From Candidatus Avimonas caecicola (GTDB taxonomy: Bacteria > Bacillota > Clostridia > Oscillospirales > Acutalibacteraceae): a stretch of DNA of 64,000 bases. This document shows, in pieces, positions 1 through 8,702 of this stretch (the first letter of the stretch is position 1; each line of letters starts with the position of its first letter). Location of the stretch: NCBI GenBank assembly GCA_904419875.1, contig CAJFTG010000010.1, positions 27,974 to 91,973 of the forward strand. Reading direction: 5' to 3'. Below the pieces are notes generated by a model. That model made no database searches, was not told where the DNA came from, and was given only the letters and a program-made list of their open reading frames with translations. Made by a program: the position numbers and the translations under genes.

Positions 1-436
1 AGCCGTCCAGGGAGGCGGGAGCCGCCAGGGAATTGAACTGGCTGTAAAACGCCTCCTCGGTCACGCGGGAGCCGTACCCCTGCGTCTCCTGGTTGTCGCC
101 GACCCGCAGTCCGAGGAAGCGGGAGGCGTCGGGGGAAAGCGCGGTGTGCACCTGCATCTCCCCGCCGTAACCCTTCACCGATACGGTGACCGCATAGCCG
201 AGCAGGGACCCGTCCTTATCCAATACGCGGTAAGCCGCCTTGATGTCGGATTCGCCGGCGGTGTCCACCGCCTCCCAGGTATCGCCGGAAATCACGCCGG
301 AAAACGCCTTGTGTACCGCCTGCATTTCCTGCTTTTCAATCACGGTGCGGGTGACGGCGTCCATGCCGAACAGCAGCGCCACCGATATTGCGGTCACCGC
401 CAGCAGGCTGAGCAGCGGTTTAAGCCATTGTTTCAT
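1..436 (-). CDS. rnfG: RnfG, electron transport complex subunit G (partial, N-terminal part)
   Basis: The first 145 residues are visible; the gene runs off the left edge. The start is the ATG at 436-434. One N-terminal membrane segment (about residues 7-24) is followed by a periplasm-facing FMN-binding-type region with 'GYGSR' and 'EAFYSQFNSL', as in RnfG. In the family FMN is bound covalently to a Thr in a later S/T-G-A-T motif, outside this window. It lies 76 bp downstream of rnfD on the same strand, as usual in rnfCDGEAB operons, so rnfE, rnfA and rnfB probably lie to the left. The role is one subunit of the Na+/H+-pumping ferredoxin:NAD+ oxidoreductase. The identification rests on gene order plus the FMN-domain look. 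Confidence 0.88.
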   Translation of the reverse strand, partial: MKQWLKPLLSLLAVTAISVALLFGMDAVTRTVIEKQEMQAVHKAFSGVISGDTWEAVDTAGESDIKAAYRVLDKDGSLLGYAVTVSVKGYGGEMQVHTALSPDASRFLGLRVGDNQETQGYGSRVTEEAFYSQFNSLAAPASLDG

Positions 437-512
437 CCTATCCTAACTCCTTCCTTCTTGTACCGGGCTTCTGCCGGGGGCGGACCCGCCGGCCGCCTTT
501 CTCCCGGGCGGC

Positions 513-1463
513 TCACCGCTTCGCCGGGTCGGGGGCGGCCGAACGGGACGGCCAGGTGCCGTAAACCGGCGGCCTGGTAAGGTACTCGATCAGCGGGGTG
601 GCGAGGTTCATCAGCAGGATGGCGAAGCACATCCCCTCCGGGTAAGGGCCCCAGAGGCGGAGCGCCGCCGTCACGATCCCCACGCCGCCCGCGAAAAGCA
701 GCTCGCCGGCAAAGGTGGTGGGCTTTCCGGTGAAATCCGTCACCATAAAAAACGCCCCCAGCATCAGGCCGCCGGACAAAACCTGTGCCGCCGCGTCCCC
801 GGTAAACAGGGTATCGCCGCCGAAGATCCACATAAACAGCGCGAAGCTCCATATGCAGGTCACCGGCACCCGGAGCCGGATGCAGCCGGTGCAGAGCAGA
901 TAGGCCCCGCCCAGCAGGATCAGCAGCGCCGAGGTCTCCCCGATGCTGCCGTTCTCCCGGCCCCACAGCATGGACCAGAGGCCCTCGTCCCCGGTCATCG
1001 CCAGCGGGGTGGCGGAAGAGGCGGCGTCTGCCCAGCCGTATCCGCTCAAGGCGGTGGGCCACACCGCCATCAGCATGGCGCGTCCCGCCATCGCGGGGTT
1101 AAGGAGGTTGTGCCCGATGCCGCCGAGCAGCTGCTTGACCACCGCAATGGAAAAGACGCCCGCCGCCGCCGCGGCGAACAGGTTGGTCCCCGCCGGGAGG
1201 GAAAGGGCCAGCAGCAGCCCGGTCACGACGGCGCTGCCGTCGAAGGGCGCCCCGTCCCGGCGGAGCCGGAGACAGGCCCATTCGGTCAGCGCACAGGCCG
1301 CCACCGTCACCAGCAGCAGCCACAGGGCTTTCCACCGGAAGAACCAGAGGGCGGCGACTACCGCCGGGGCCAGCCCGATGCAGACGTCCCGCATGATGCC
1401 CTGCGTGTCCCGCGGCCGGCGGATATGCGGGGCGGAAAGCGCGATGTTTTGTTTATACTCCAA
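513..1463 (-). CDS. rnfD: RnfD, electron transport complex membrane subunit D
   Basis: A protein of 316 residues with about nine hydrophobic segments. It belongs to the NqrB/RnfD family: it has the conserved 'GHNLLNPAMAGRA' near residue 118, 'GSIGETSAL' near 172 and 'GGLMLGAFFMVTD' late. The likely covalent FMN site is Thr152 in 'SSATPL'; this position matches the S/T-G-A-T-P motif of the family, with Ser replacing Gly. Length is close to the family norm. In the membrane it carries electrons between the RnfC side and RnfG. It lies 51 bp downstream of rnfC and 76 bp upstream of rnfG, all on one strand, so it is cotranscribed. ApbE, encoded upstream, is the enzyme class that attaches the FMN. 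Confidence 0.95.
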   Translation of the reverse strand: MEYKQNIALSAPHIRRPRDTQGIMRDVCIGLAPAVVAALWFFRWKALWLLLVTVAACALTEWACLRLRRDGAPFDGSAVVTGLLLALSLPAGTNLFAAAAAGVFSIAVVKQLLGGIGHNLLNPAMAGRAMLMAVWPTALSGYGWADAASSATPLAMTGDEGLWSMLWGRENGSIGETSALLILLGGAYLLCTGCIRLRVPVTCIWSFALFMWIFGGDTLFTGDAAAQVLSGGLMLGAFFMVTDFTGKPTTFAGELLFAGGVGIVTAALRLWGPYPEGMCFAILLMNLATPLIEYLTRPPVYGTWPSRSAAPDPAKR

Positions 1464-1514
1464 GAAGGGTCTCCCCCTTTCGTTGACTGAAGCGCCGGCG
1501 CGCCGGCCGGCCGC

Positions 1515-2825
1515 CTACGCAGGCTTCACCCGGTTCTCCCGGAAGGCGGAACGGGCCATTGTCACCCGGTGAGCCAGATGCCGCTTGGCCGGACAGATAT
1601 ACGAGCAGCAGCCGCAGGAGATGCACTGGTCGGCCCGGTAGGTCACGCAGGCGGCCATATCCCCGGCGATCACCGCCGCGTCGATGGCGAAGGGCAGCAG
1701 CGAGGAGGGGCATACCCGCGCGCAGCCGCCGCAGCGGATGCAGTTGCTCTCCCGGTTCTCCGGCCGGTCCAGCACCACCAGCCCGGCGGTGCCCTTGACG
1801 ACCGGCACCTCCAGAGAGGGCAGCGCCGCGCCGGTCATCGGTCCGCCCGCAATCCACAGATGCCGGGCGTCCCCCGTGACGCCGCCGCAGTATTCCAGCA
1901 GCTCCGACAGGCGGGTGCCGACCGGGACATACAGGTTGGCGGGCTTTCCCACCCGGCCGGCCACGGTCACCACCCGGTGGGTCAGCGGGCGGCCCTGCAG
2001 CGCGTCGGCAAGGGCGACCGCGGTCCCCACGTTGCTGACAATCACCCCGCAGTCGGCGGGCAGGCCGCCGGCTGGCACCTCCCGCCCAAGGACCGCCTTG
2101 ATAAGCTGCCGTTCGCCCCCCTGCGGGTACCTGGCGGGCAGGCGGACGACCGAAAGCCCCTCCTGTCCCCGGACAGCATCCTCCAGCAGGGCGATCGCAT
2201 CCGGTTTGTTTTCCTCCACACAGAGCATCCCCAGCGCACCGCCCGCCGCCGTCTGCAGCGCCTTCGCCCCGGCGATCACCTGCGCCGTCTGCTCCACCAT
2301 CAGGCGATGGTCGCCGGTGAGGTAGGGCTCGCATTCCGCGCCGTTGACCAGCACATAACGAATCGGCTTGTTGGTATCGTATTTCAGAAAAGTGGGGAAT
2401 CCGGCGCCGCCCATCCCGGTCAGGCCGGCTTCCCGCATCAGGGCGCGGACGCCGTCCCGGCTGTTTGCGCCCAGCAGCGGCGGGGCCGCTTCCCCCTTTC
2501 CGTCGCTGTCCACCACCACGGCCAGGGTCTGCCCTTCGGCCGAGGGCCGGGGCTCCACCGCCCGGACCGTTCCGGACACGCCGCAGTGGACGGGCGCGGC
2601 AAAGACCGGACGGTTTCCCTCCGCCGCGGGGGGAACGCCGACCACCTGGCCGGCCAGCACCCGGTCGCCGGGCTTCACCGTCGGGATACACTCCGCCCCG
2701 AAGCCCTGCCGCATCAGCAGCACCAGGCGGGCGGGAGTAAAGGGCTGAATCTTGCTCTGCGAGGTCTGATCCTTATGCTCCACGGCATGGCCGAACGCCA
2801 CGCCCCCTCGAAAAGGCAGGGGCAT
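1515..2825 (-). CDS. rnfC: RnfC, electron transport complex NADH-side subunit C
   Basis: A protein of 436 residues, a normal length for clostridial RnfC. The N-terminal region has the RnfC start pattern 'FRGGVAFGHAVEHKDQTSQ'. The FMN/NADH-type motif 'GMGGAGFPTFLK' is at about 137-148 and 'NGAECEPYLT' at 161-170. Two C-terminal [4Fe-4S] motifs are complete: Cys362/365/368/372 and Cys401/404/407/411. In the family this soluble subunit exchanges electrons with NAD+/NADH at the cytoplasmic face. The ATG at 2825 has an upstream AGAAAGGA. It is the first rnf gene, 117 bp downstream of apbE, with rnfD following after 51 bp. Confidence 0.96.
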   Translation of the reverse strand: MPLPFRGGVAFGHAVEHKDQTSQSKIQPFTPARLVLLMRQGFGAECIPTVKPGDRVLAGQVVGVPPAAEGNRPVFAAPVHCGVSGTVRAVEPRPSAEGQTLAVVVDSDGKGEAAPPLLGANSRDGVRALMREAGLTGMGGAGFPTFLKYDTNKPIRYVLVNGAECEPYLTGDHRLMVEQTAQVIAGAKALQTAAGGALGMLCVEENKPDAIALLEDAVRGQEGLSVVRLPARYPQGGERQLIKAVLGREVPAGGLPADCGVIVSNVGTAVALADALQGRPLTHRVVTVAGRVGKPANLYVPVGTRLSELLEYCGGVTGDARHLWIAGGPMTGAALPSLEVPVVKGTAGLVVLDRPENRESNCIRCGGCARVCPSSLLPFAIDAAVIAGDMAACVTYRADQCISCGCCSYICPAKRHLAHRVTMARSAFRENRVKPA

Positions 2826-2942
2826 CGCTCTTCATCCTTTCTCCGCAGGTTCGCGTATTTTCTTTAATATGAACAATATACACCGATAGAAACCGGCCGG
2901 CGGCCATCCCCCGCGCCGCGCACGGGCCTGCCGCCGCGGCCG

Positions 2943-3995
2943 TCATTCCACCGCTTCCAGGACAAAGCCGGAAGTGGCCGCCGTGCTTCCGTCCTCAAAC
3001 ACCCACAGCGCCTCCAGCCCGGGGGTTTCCTCCGCCAGCCGCCGCGCCTGCTCATACGGCTGGGCGTACAGCGCGGTGGAATAGAAATCCGCCGTCCCCG
3101 CATCCGGCGCCAGCACGGTGACCGCCCGGACGTACGAGGCGGGGAGGCCGGTCGCGGCGTCGAGTATATGGGTATAGGGTATCCCGTCTTTCACAAAATA
3201 TTTCTGGTAGTCCCCGCTGGTGGCGATGCAGATGTCCTCCGCTGTGATCTGCCCCAGGGAAGCCGGCGGCTTCTCCGCCCCCGAGAGATTGAGGGAAGCG
3301 TCCGGATTGCTCACCGCCACGGTCCAGCCCTCCCGGCCGGGAGGGGAGCCCGCGCACACCAGGGTGCTGGTGCCGCAGTCCAGCAGAAAGCGGTCGAGCC
3401 CGCTCTCTTTGAGCTTGTCCGCGACCGTCTGCGCCGCCAGCCCCTTGGCCACGCAGCCAAGGTCCAGGGACATCGCCGGGTCGGCCAGCTCCACCGCCGC
3501 GCCGTCCCCGTCCCGCGTCACGAGGACCGCGTCCATCGAAACGTGCCGCATCGCCTCCGCCACCGCCTCATCCGCAGGCGGGGCTCCCGCCTCCCTGGCG
3601 GTGTGCCAGAGGGAAAGGACGCCGCCCATGGCGACATTCACCGCCGGCGTCCGCGCCTGCCAGGCGCGGCAGGCGTCGACCGCGTCGGCCAGCGCCGGCT
3701 CCGTCCGAACCGGGCCTTTCCCCGCCCCGGCGTTGACGCGGGACAGCTCGCTGTCGGCCCGATAACGGTTGAACAGCCGGTCCGCCTGCTCCAGCTCCGC
3801 CTTCACCAGCTCGGCGGCCCGGTCAAACTCCGCGCTGTCGGTACAGTAGGCGGTCAGGCGCACCACCGTATCCAGCGAACCGACAAAGGCGGTTTGAAAG
3901 CGGCCGAGCGCCGGTTCCGCTCCGGCCGCACAGCCGGGCAGGAGGCCGCAGGCCAGCAAAACAGCAGCGATTTTCAACCGCCCAACAACCGGCAT
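2943..3995 (-). CDS. apbE: ApbE, FAD:protein FMN transferase (lipoprotein)
   Basis: A protein of 350 residues with a lipoprotein signal peptide (lipobox 'LLPGC', Cys22), so it should be anchored outside the cytoplasmic membrane. Family motifs are in order: 'FNRYRADSELSRVNA', 'DLGCVAKGLAAQ' (usually G-x-I-A-K-G), 'ATSGDYQKYF', and 'YTHILDAATGLPA', which holds the Mg/FAD-binding HxxD/TG region. ApbE transfers FMN from FAD to a Thr or Ser of target proteins. RnfD and RnfG, encoded just downstream on the same strand, are the expected targets. The start ATG has AAAGGACGGGGG upstream. Confidence 0.94.
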   Translation of the reverse strand: MPVVGRLKIAAVLLACGLLPGCAAGAEPALGRFQTAFVGSLDTVVRLTAYCTDSAEFDRAAELVKAELEQADRLFNRYRADSELSRVNAGAGKGPVRTEPALADAVDACRAWQARTPAVNVAMGGVLSLWHTAREAGAPPADEAVAEAMRHVSMDAVLVTRDGDGAAVELADPAMSLDLGCVAKGLAAQTVADKLKESGLDRFLLDCGTSTLVCAGSPPGREGWTVAVSNPDASLNLSGAEKPPASLGQITAEDICIATSGDYQKYFVKDGIPYTHILDAATGLPASYVRAVTVLAPDAGTADFYSTALYAQPYEQARRLAEETPGLEALWVFEDGSTAATSGFVLEAVE

Positions 3996-4074
3996 GACAG
4001 CCCCCGTCCTTTCCCCTTCGGCACAACTCCCGGCAAAAAGCTCCGTCCCCTCTCCGCCACGAGCTCTTACCGGG

Positions 4075-4080
4075 ATTATA
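4075..4080 (-). promoter_or_regulatory. Likely -10 element for apbE-rnf
   Basis: On the minus strand this reads TATAAT, a perfect sigma-A -10 hexamer about 80 bp upstream of the apbE start. No good -35 hexamer is seen at 16-18 bp, so the promoter may be weak or activated. Confidence 0.5.
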
Positions 4081-4225
4081 CCATAAACGACGGCAAAAAG
4101 GGGGAATTATTTCCAATCCCTCTTAAATTTTCTTAATCCGGCTTTTATTTTATACCGAATCGTGGTAGAATACTCTCAGTTTCTTTTCCGGATGGTTTTC
4201 AGACTACTTTCAGGAGTTGATCGAG

Positions 4226-4714
4226 ATGAAAAGCGACCGTTCCTTTCCCCATATGCCGCTCCGCCTGAGCCTTGCGGTCCTGGCCGCCGCGGCCGCCCTG
4301 TCCATGGCCGCCTGCACCCAGAAGGAGGATTCCCCGAACGCCGGCGGGGACGCGACAACCGCCGCCTCGCAGACCGATACGACCACCGCCGTCACCACCA
4401 CCCTGGCAACCACCGCCGCCACCACCGTGCCTCCGGTGACCGGCGACCTGACGACCGGTTGGTCCACCGATTCGGTGAACATCCGCACCGGCCCCGGCAT
4501 CGAATATTACGCAATCGGCGGGCTGCATGTGGGGGAACAGGTCACCATTCTCGGTAAAGAGGGCGATTGGTACAAAATCCGCTTTGTCAACGGGCCGGAC
4601 GGCGTGGGGTATGTAAACGCCCAGTACATTTCGGGGAGCCTGGTGCCCACGGCCACCACGTCCGCCACGACCACTGCCCCGGCGGCCACCACCACGGCCG
4701 CCGCTGCCCAGTAG
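4226..4714 (+). CDS. SH3-domain lipoprotein, Thr-rich
   Basis: A protein of 162 residues. The start is the ATG at 4226, nine bases after AGGAG; an upstream TTG at 4217 touches that ribosome site and is rejected. The signal peptide ends in a lipobox-like 'LSMAAC'. A Thr/Ala-rich linker follows, then a single bacterial SH3 domain ('VNIRTGPGIEYYAIGGLHVGE...GDWYKIRF...GYVNAQYI'), then a second Thr/Ala-rich tail. SH3b domains of this type bind cell wall peptides. The Thr-rich stretches look like surface or wall-spanning linkers that may be glycosylated. It stands alone, with a terminator right after it. The precise role is unknown. Confidence 0.85.
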   Translation: MKSDRSFPHMPLRLSLAVLAAAAALSMAACTQKEDSPNAGGDATTAASQTDTTTAVTTTLATTAATTVPPVTGDLTTGWSTDSVNIRTGPGIEYYAIGGLHVGEQVTILGKEGDWYKIRFVNGPDGVGYVNAQYISGSLVPTATTSATTTAPAATTTAAAAQ

Positions 4715-4742
4715 CGGCGCGGCAGCGCGCCATCAAGCCATC

Positions 4743-4777
4743 AAAAAGGAGGAAGGGCGGCGCTCTTCCTCCTTTTT
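4743..4777 (+). terminator. Intrinsic terminator after the SH3 lipoprotein gene
   Basis: Inverted arms AAAAAGGAGGAAG and CTTCCTCCTTTTT around a short loop, ending in a T run. Confidence 0.85.
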
Positions 4778-4811
4778 ACGGAAAAAGCCGGTTCCAAAGA
4801 AAGGAAACGCC

Positions 4812-6017
4812 ATGAGACAGAACCGCGACTATCCCCGCCTGACCGTCACCCGCAAGGCCCAGCTTTCCTGCGAGGCGGGCCATCCCTGGATCTACGATAC
4901 CGAAGTGCTCGCCGCCGAGGGCCACGAGAACGGCGGCATTGTGGACGTGTTCAGCACCCGGGGCCGGTATATCGGCACCGGGCTGGTCAGCGACCGCTCC
5001 AAAATCCGGGTCCGCCTGCTCACCCGCAACGCCTCGGACCGTTTGGACGAGGCGTTCTGGGAGCGGCGCATCCGGTATGCATGGGAATACCGCAAAACGG
5101 TGATGGGGGCCGACTGCGGCGCCTGCCGCGTGATTTTCGGGGAAGCCGACCAGTTCCCCGGCCTGACGGCGGACCGTTTTGAAAACGTGCTCGTCACCCA
5201 GACCCTCTCGATCGGCATGGAGCGGCTCAAGCCGGTGCTTTTCCCCCTCCTGCTCAAGGTGCTGCGGGAGGACGGGCAAACCGTGGACGGGATTTACGAG
5301 CGCAACGACGTGGCCATCCGTCGGCTGGAGGGGCTGGAAGAGGAAAAGGGCTGGTTCGGGCCGGCCCTCCCGTCCACCCGCCTGACGCTGACCGAAAACG
5401 GCGTGATGTATGCGGTGGATTTTGAAAACGGCCAGAAAACCGGGTTTTTTCTGGATCAGAAATACAACCGCCGGGCCGCGGCCCGGCTCGCCGCCGGCCG
5501 GCGGGTGCTTGACTGTTTCACCCACACCGGCTCCTTTGCGCTCAACGCCGCGCTGGCCGGAGCGGCGCATGTGACCGCGGTGGACATTTCGGCCGAGGCC
5601 GTGGCCATGGCTGCGGAAAACGCCCGGCTCAACGGGCTGGAGGGGCGGATGGACTTCCTGTGCGAAAACGTCTTCGACCTGCTTCCCGCCCTGAAGGGGC
5701 GGCCCTACGACTTCATCATCCTCGACCCGCCGGCCTTCGCCAAATCCCGCTCGGCGACCGAGAACGCCGTGCGGGGCTACAAGGAGATCAACCTGCGCGC
5801 CATGAAGCTGCTTCCCCGGGGCGGGTATCTCGCCACCTGTTCCTGCTCCCACTTCATGACCGAACCGCTGTTCCGGGACATGCTCAAGGCGGCGGCCGCC
5901 GACGCGGGCGTCTCCCTGCGCCAGATCGAGGCGCGCCGGCAGTCGCCGGATCACCCCATCCTCTGGAGCGTGCCGGAGACCGACTATCTGAAATTTTACC
6001 TGTTCCAGGTCGTCTGA
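4812..6017 (+). CDS. Class I SAM-dependent rRNA methyltransferase, RlmI-like
   Basis: A protein of 401 residues. The N-terminal 80 residues form a PUA-like RNA-binding domain ('GHPWIYDTEV...GRYIGTGLVSDRSKIRVRLL'). A linking domain follows and then a Rossmann methyltransferase with 'DCFTHTGSFALNAA' (SAM motif I), 'AVDISAEAV' (motif II) and 'DPPAFAKS' (motif IV, DPPxF). This layout is the RlmI/RlmK-type family that makes 5-methylcytosine or related marks in 23S rRNA. The family normally ends with '(F)LK...LFQV', as here. The exact target base cannot be read from the sequence. The ATG follows AAGGAAACGCC. Confidence 0.92.
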   Translation: MRQNRDYPRLTVTRKAQLSCEAGHPWIYDTEVLAAEGHENGGIVDVFSTRGRYIGTGLVSDRSKIRVRLLTRNASDRLDEAFWERRIRYAWEYRKTVMGADCGACRVIFGEADQFPGLTADRFENVLVTQTLSIGMERLKPVLFPLLLKVLREDGQTVDGIYERNDVAIRRLEGLEEEKGWFGPALPSTRLTLTENGVMYAVDFENGQKTGFFLDQKYNRRAAARLAAGRRVLDCFTHTGSFALNAALAGAAHVTAVDISAEAVAMAAENARLNGLEGRMDFLCENVFDLLPALKGRPYDFIILDPPAFAKSRSATENAVRGYKEINLRAMKLLPRGGYLATCSCSHFMTEPLFRDMLKAAAADAGVSLRQIEARRQSPDHPILWSVPETDYLKFYLFQVV

Positions 6018-6375
6018 GGCGGGGAAGCCCCGTCTGAAACCGTGCGCGGTGCGGACCCGCGCGGGATAGGCCGCGACGCCCCGCCGCGAGGGGGGAAGGC
6101 CGTCTGCCGCCCATCCGGAGCGGCGGTTTCTCCGGGGCGAACGCGGGACGGCTCTTCATAAAGAAACAGGGCGGCCGCTCCGCCGCCCGTGCCGGAATCA
6201 TCCGTGGGCCGGGGATCGCAGCCCGCGCGCGGTTATCCGGGGCCCGCCGCGGCACGCTGTGCCTGCGGCGGGCTCTTTGCCTTTCTCGGGGCCGGATGCT
6301 GCCGGCAAGTATACTTCCCTGCGCATTGCATATACTTTAGGGTATCGGTATCGACCTTTTTAAGGAGGAATCGGC
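6018..6375. other. Intergenic region with GC-rich hairpins
   Basis: No credible gene. It holds a strong hairpin at 6242-6273 (arms GCCCGCCGCGGCAC and GTGCC-T-GCGGCGGGC) followed by TCTTTGCCTTTCT, a plausible terminator for the methyltransferase gene. A weak promoter, TTGCAT-17-TATCGA, lies near 6325-6352 ahead of the next gene. Confidence 0.5.
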
Positions 6376-6855
6376 ATGGCCCCGCTCGCCTTCGCCGCAA
6401 ACAGGGACGGCGAAACGGTGCTCGCCCTGTGGATCGCGGCCGCCGGGATCCTGGCCACCGGACTGGCCGGCTGCCTGGCCGGGCTGTTCACCCCCTGGCT
6501 GCTGGGCCTCGCCGCTCTGACCGGCGCGGCGACGGTGGTCGGCGCGCTCTGGTACCCGCCGCGGTATGCCGCCTCCCTGCGCGGCCGCTTCGACGGCGTC
6601 GCCGTCCGGGCGGAAAAGGGCGTGCTCTGGAAGCGGGAAATCTATGTGCCCGCCTCCGCGCTGCGCACCGTGGAATCCGGTTCCACGCCGCTGCAGCGGA
6701 AGCTGCACTGCCGGACGGTGGTGCTCCGCTTCGCCGGCGGCGCGGTGCTGCTGCCGCTGGTGCCGGAAAAGGAAGCCGAAGATTTGTCCCGGGCGCTGGA
6801 GGCCGTTTCCGCCGGGGAGGAGCCGGCCCCGCCGCCTCCCTCCGGACCCGCCTGA
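6376..6855 (+). CDS. Membrane protein with one bacterial PH-like domain (YdbS/bPH2 type)
   Basis: A protein of 159 residues. Two hydrophobic segments near the N-terminus (about 17-36 and 39-58) are followed by a soluble domain of about 80 residues ('GRFDGVAVRAEKGVLWKREIYVPASALRTVE...LVLRFAGG'). This has the beta-strand pattern of the bacterial PH domain family once called DUF304, and the C-terminus is Pro-rich. The start ATG follows AAGGAGG. It is paired with a larger three-repeat homologue 54 bp downstream, the same arrangement as ydbS-ydbT. The function of such pairs is not established beyond membrane-protein roles. Confidence 0.75.
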   Translation: MAPLAFAANRDGETVLALWIAAAGILATGLAGCLAGLFTPWLLGLAALTGAATVVGALWYPPRYAASLRGRFDGVAVRAEKGVLWKREIYVPASALRTVESGSTPLQRKLHCRTVVLRFAGGAVLLPLVPEKEAEDLSRALEAVSAGEEPAPPPPSGPA

Positions 6856-6909
6856 GCGGCCGTGCCGGCGGATGCCCTGCGGCCGGGGCCGCTTTAAAGG
6901 AGTATCGCC

Positions 6910-8298
6910 ATGTTCCGCCCTCACCCGCTGTACTGTTATTACGACGCAAAAAAATGGATACTCCTGCTCCTCCTGCCCGTCCTGCGGGCGGTTTTTTCGC
7001 CGCGGGACATCGTCTCCATCCTGCTGGCGTCCCTGCGGGACGTTGCGCTGGCGGCGCTGCTCATCGGCTGGTCGGCGGCGAAGTGGCGGAGAGCGCGGTA
7101 TTCCCTGCACGGCGGCCTGACGCTGCGGCAGGGCCTGCTGTACCGCCGCACCCTGCGGATATCCGCCGAGGACGCCGCCTCGGTGGAAATGGAGCGGACG
7201 CCCCTGATGTGGCTGGCCGGCGGAAGGCGGGTGCGGGTGAATACCGCCGGGCTGCGGCGGCGGGCAGACGCGACCATCTATCTCCCCGTCTCCGCCACCC
7301 GGAAGGTGATGCTGGAGGGAACGGACCGGCGGCGGCGCCGGTACGCCGCCCGCGCTTTCCCGGTGGCGGTGATGTCCGCCTCCAGCTCCAATGCGGCGCT
7401 GGGGCTGCTGACCCTGGCCCCCGCGGTGCGGCAGGCAGGCCAGATCCTCGGCCGGGAGATGACCGGCGAGGTCTACGGCCTGATGGACCGCCTGCTGTCC
7501 ATCGGCCTGCCCCCGCTGTTCAACACCCTGACCAACGTTCTGGTGCTGGGCTGGGCCTACGCCTTTGTCCGCACCTTCATCCGCACCGCCGGGTTCTACG
7601 CCGAGAGGGACGGCGAACAGCTGCACGTGACCTCCGGCCTCCTCACCCGGCGGGACGTGTATATCGACTGCAGCCGGATCACCGCGCTGGAGCTGCGGCA
7701 GACCCTGTTCATGCGGCTGTTCAGCCTGCACACCGTAACCATCACGGCGGCCGGCTACGGCCGGGAAAAGGGGGCGCGCCCCCTGATTATCCCCGCCGCC
7801 CGTCCCCGGGAGCTCTGTGCGGCGCTGGACGCGCTGCTGCCGGAATACCCCATCTGCGCCGGCTCCCTCCGCCCGGTCAAAAGCGCGCTGTGGCGGTATG
7901 TCTGGCCGCCCCTGCTGCTGGCGGCGGGGAGCCTGCTCCCCCTCGCCTTCGGCGGGGTGTGGTCAACGCTGGCCGCCGTCTGGTTCCTTGCCGGTTCCTG
8001 GTGGCTTTTCATCCGGCTGACCGGATACTTCCGGGCCGGCTTCGGGGTGGGCCGGGGAGCGGTCACCATGCGGTATCCCCGCGGCCTGGCGCTGTATGAA
8101 ATCCACGTCCCCTGCGAGGTGGCCGACTGTCTGATGATCACCCGCAGCCCGTGGGAGCGGCGGAACGGCACCTGCACGGCGGAGCTGCGCTGCTTCGGCG
8201 AAAAGCGCCGCCGGCACCGGGTGCGCGCCCTGCCCTATGAGCCGACGGCCATGCTGGCCCGCCGGCTGATGGAGATGGACGCCGCCGTCCGCAAATAG
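6910..8298 (+). CDS. Multi-repeat bacterial PH-domain membrane protein (YdbT-like)
   Basis: A protein of 462 residues with alternating hydrophobic pairs and soluble PH-like repeats: TM pair about 15-55, repeat 1 about 58-130, TM region about 140-215, repeat 2 about 228-305 ('GFYAERDGEQLHVTSGLLTRRDVYID'), TM pair about 325-370, repeat 3 about 375-460. 'GLLTRRDVYIDCSRITALEL' is the typical bPH2 core. This is the YdbT layout. It follows its small partner by 54 bp behind AAAGGAG. The ligand and pathway are unknown; membrane or envelope function is an inference from topology. Confidence 0.78.
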   Translation: MFRPHPLYCYYDAKKWILLLLLPVLRAVFSPRDIVSILLASLRDVALAALLIGWSAAKWRRARYSLHGGLTLRQGLLYRRTLRISAEDAASVEMERTPLMWLAGGRRVRVNTAGLRRRADATIYLPVSATRKVMLEGTDRRRRRYAARAFPVAVMSASSSNAALGLLTLAPAVRQAGQILGREMTGEVYGLMDRLLSIGLPPLFNTLTNVLVLGWAYAFVRTFIRTAGFYAERDGEQLHVTSGLLTRRDVYIDCSRITALELRQTLFMRLFSLHTVTITAAGYGREKGARPLIIPAARPRELCAALDALLPEYPICAGSLRPVKSALWRYVWPPLLLAAGSLLPLAFGGVWSTLAAVWFLAGSWWLFIRLTGYFRAGFGVGRGAVTMRYPRGLALYEIHVPCEVADCLMITRSPWERRNGTCTAELRCFGEKRRRHRVRALPYEPTAMLARRLMEMDAAVRK

Positions 8299-8479
8299 CC
8301 GGCGTCCCCTGCGGCGGGCGGCGGGACGTAACCGCGGCCGGCGCGCCGCTCCCGCGGGCTCCGTGCGCGGCCTTTCGCCGCGGTCCTCTTCCCTGCGCGG
8401 GGACCGCCGGGCCGATCTTTTCCCCCGCACGCGGCGGCTGCCGGCGGAGCGCCGTTCCCAGAAGCCCGGTCCTGTTCCC

Positions 8480-8507
8480 GGCGTCCGCCCTTCGGCGGGC
8501 GCCTTTT
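8480..8507 (+). terminator. Probable terminator after the PH-domain pair
   Basis: Hairpin GGCGTCCGCC-CTTC-GGCGGGCGCC followed by TTTTT. It lies about 180 bp past the stop codon in a 404-bp stretch (8299-8702) that otherwise holds only the promoter of the next gene. Confidence 0.7.
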
Positions 8508-8588
8508 TCGTCCGCCGTTCCCTATACCGTGCCCTATGCCGCCCCCGCCCTTCTGTTTTGTGAAATACGGAAAATCCGCGCAAAAACG

Positions 8589-8617
8589 TTGAATCGGCCG
8601 GACAAACATGCTATTCT
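8589..8617 (+). promoter_or_regulatory. Sigma-A promoter for the aldo/keto reductase gene
   Basis: TTGAAT, 17-bp spacer, TATTCT, located 86 bp before the start codon. Confidence 0.75.
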
Positions 8618-8702
8618 AGGGGGAAGAAGGCGGCCGGGCGGCAGGTCCGGCCGGGCAAAACGCCGCACAATTCCGCAAGGCAGAAAGAGGGACACACAGC
8701 CC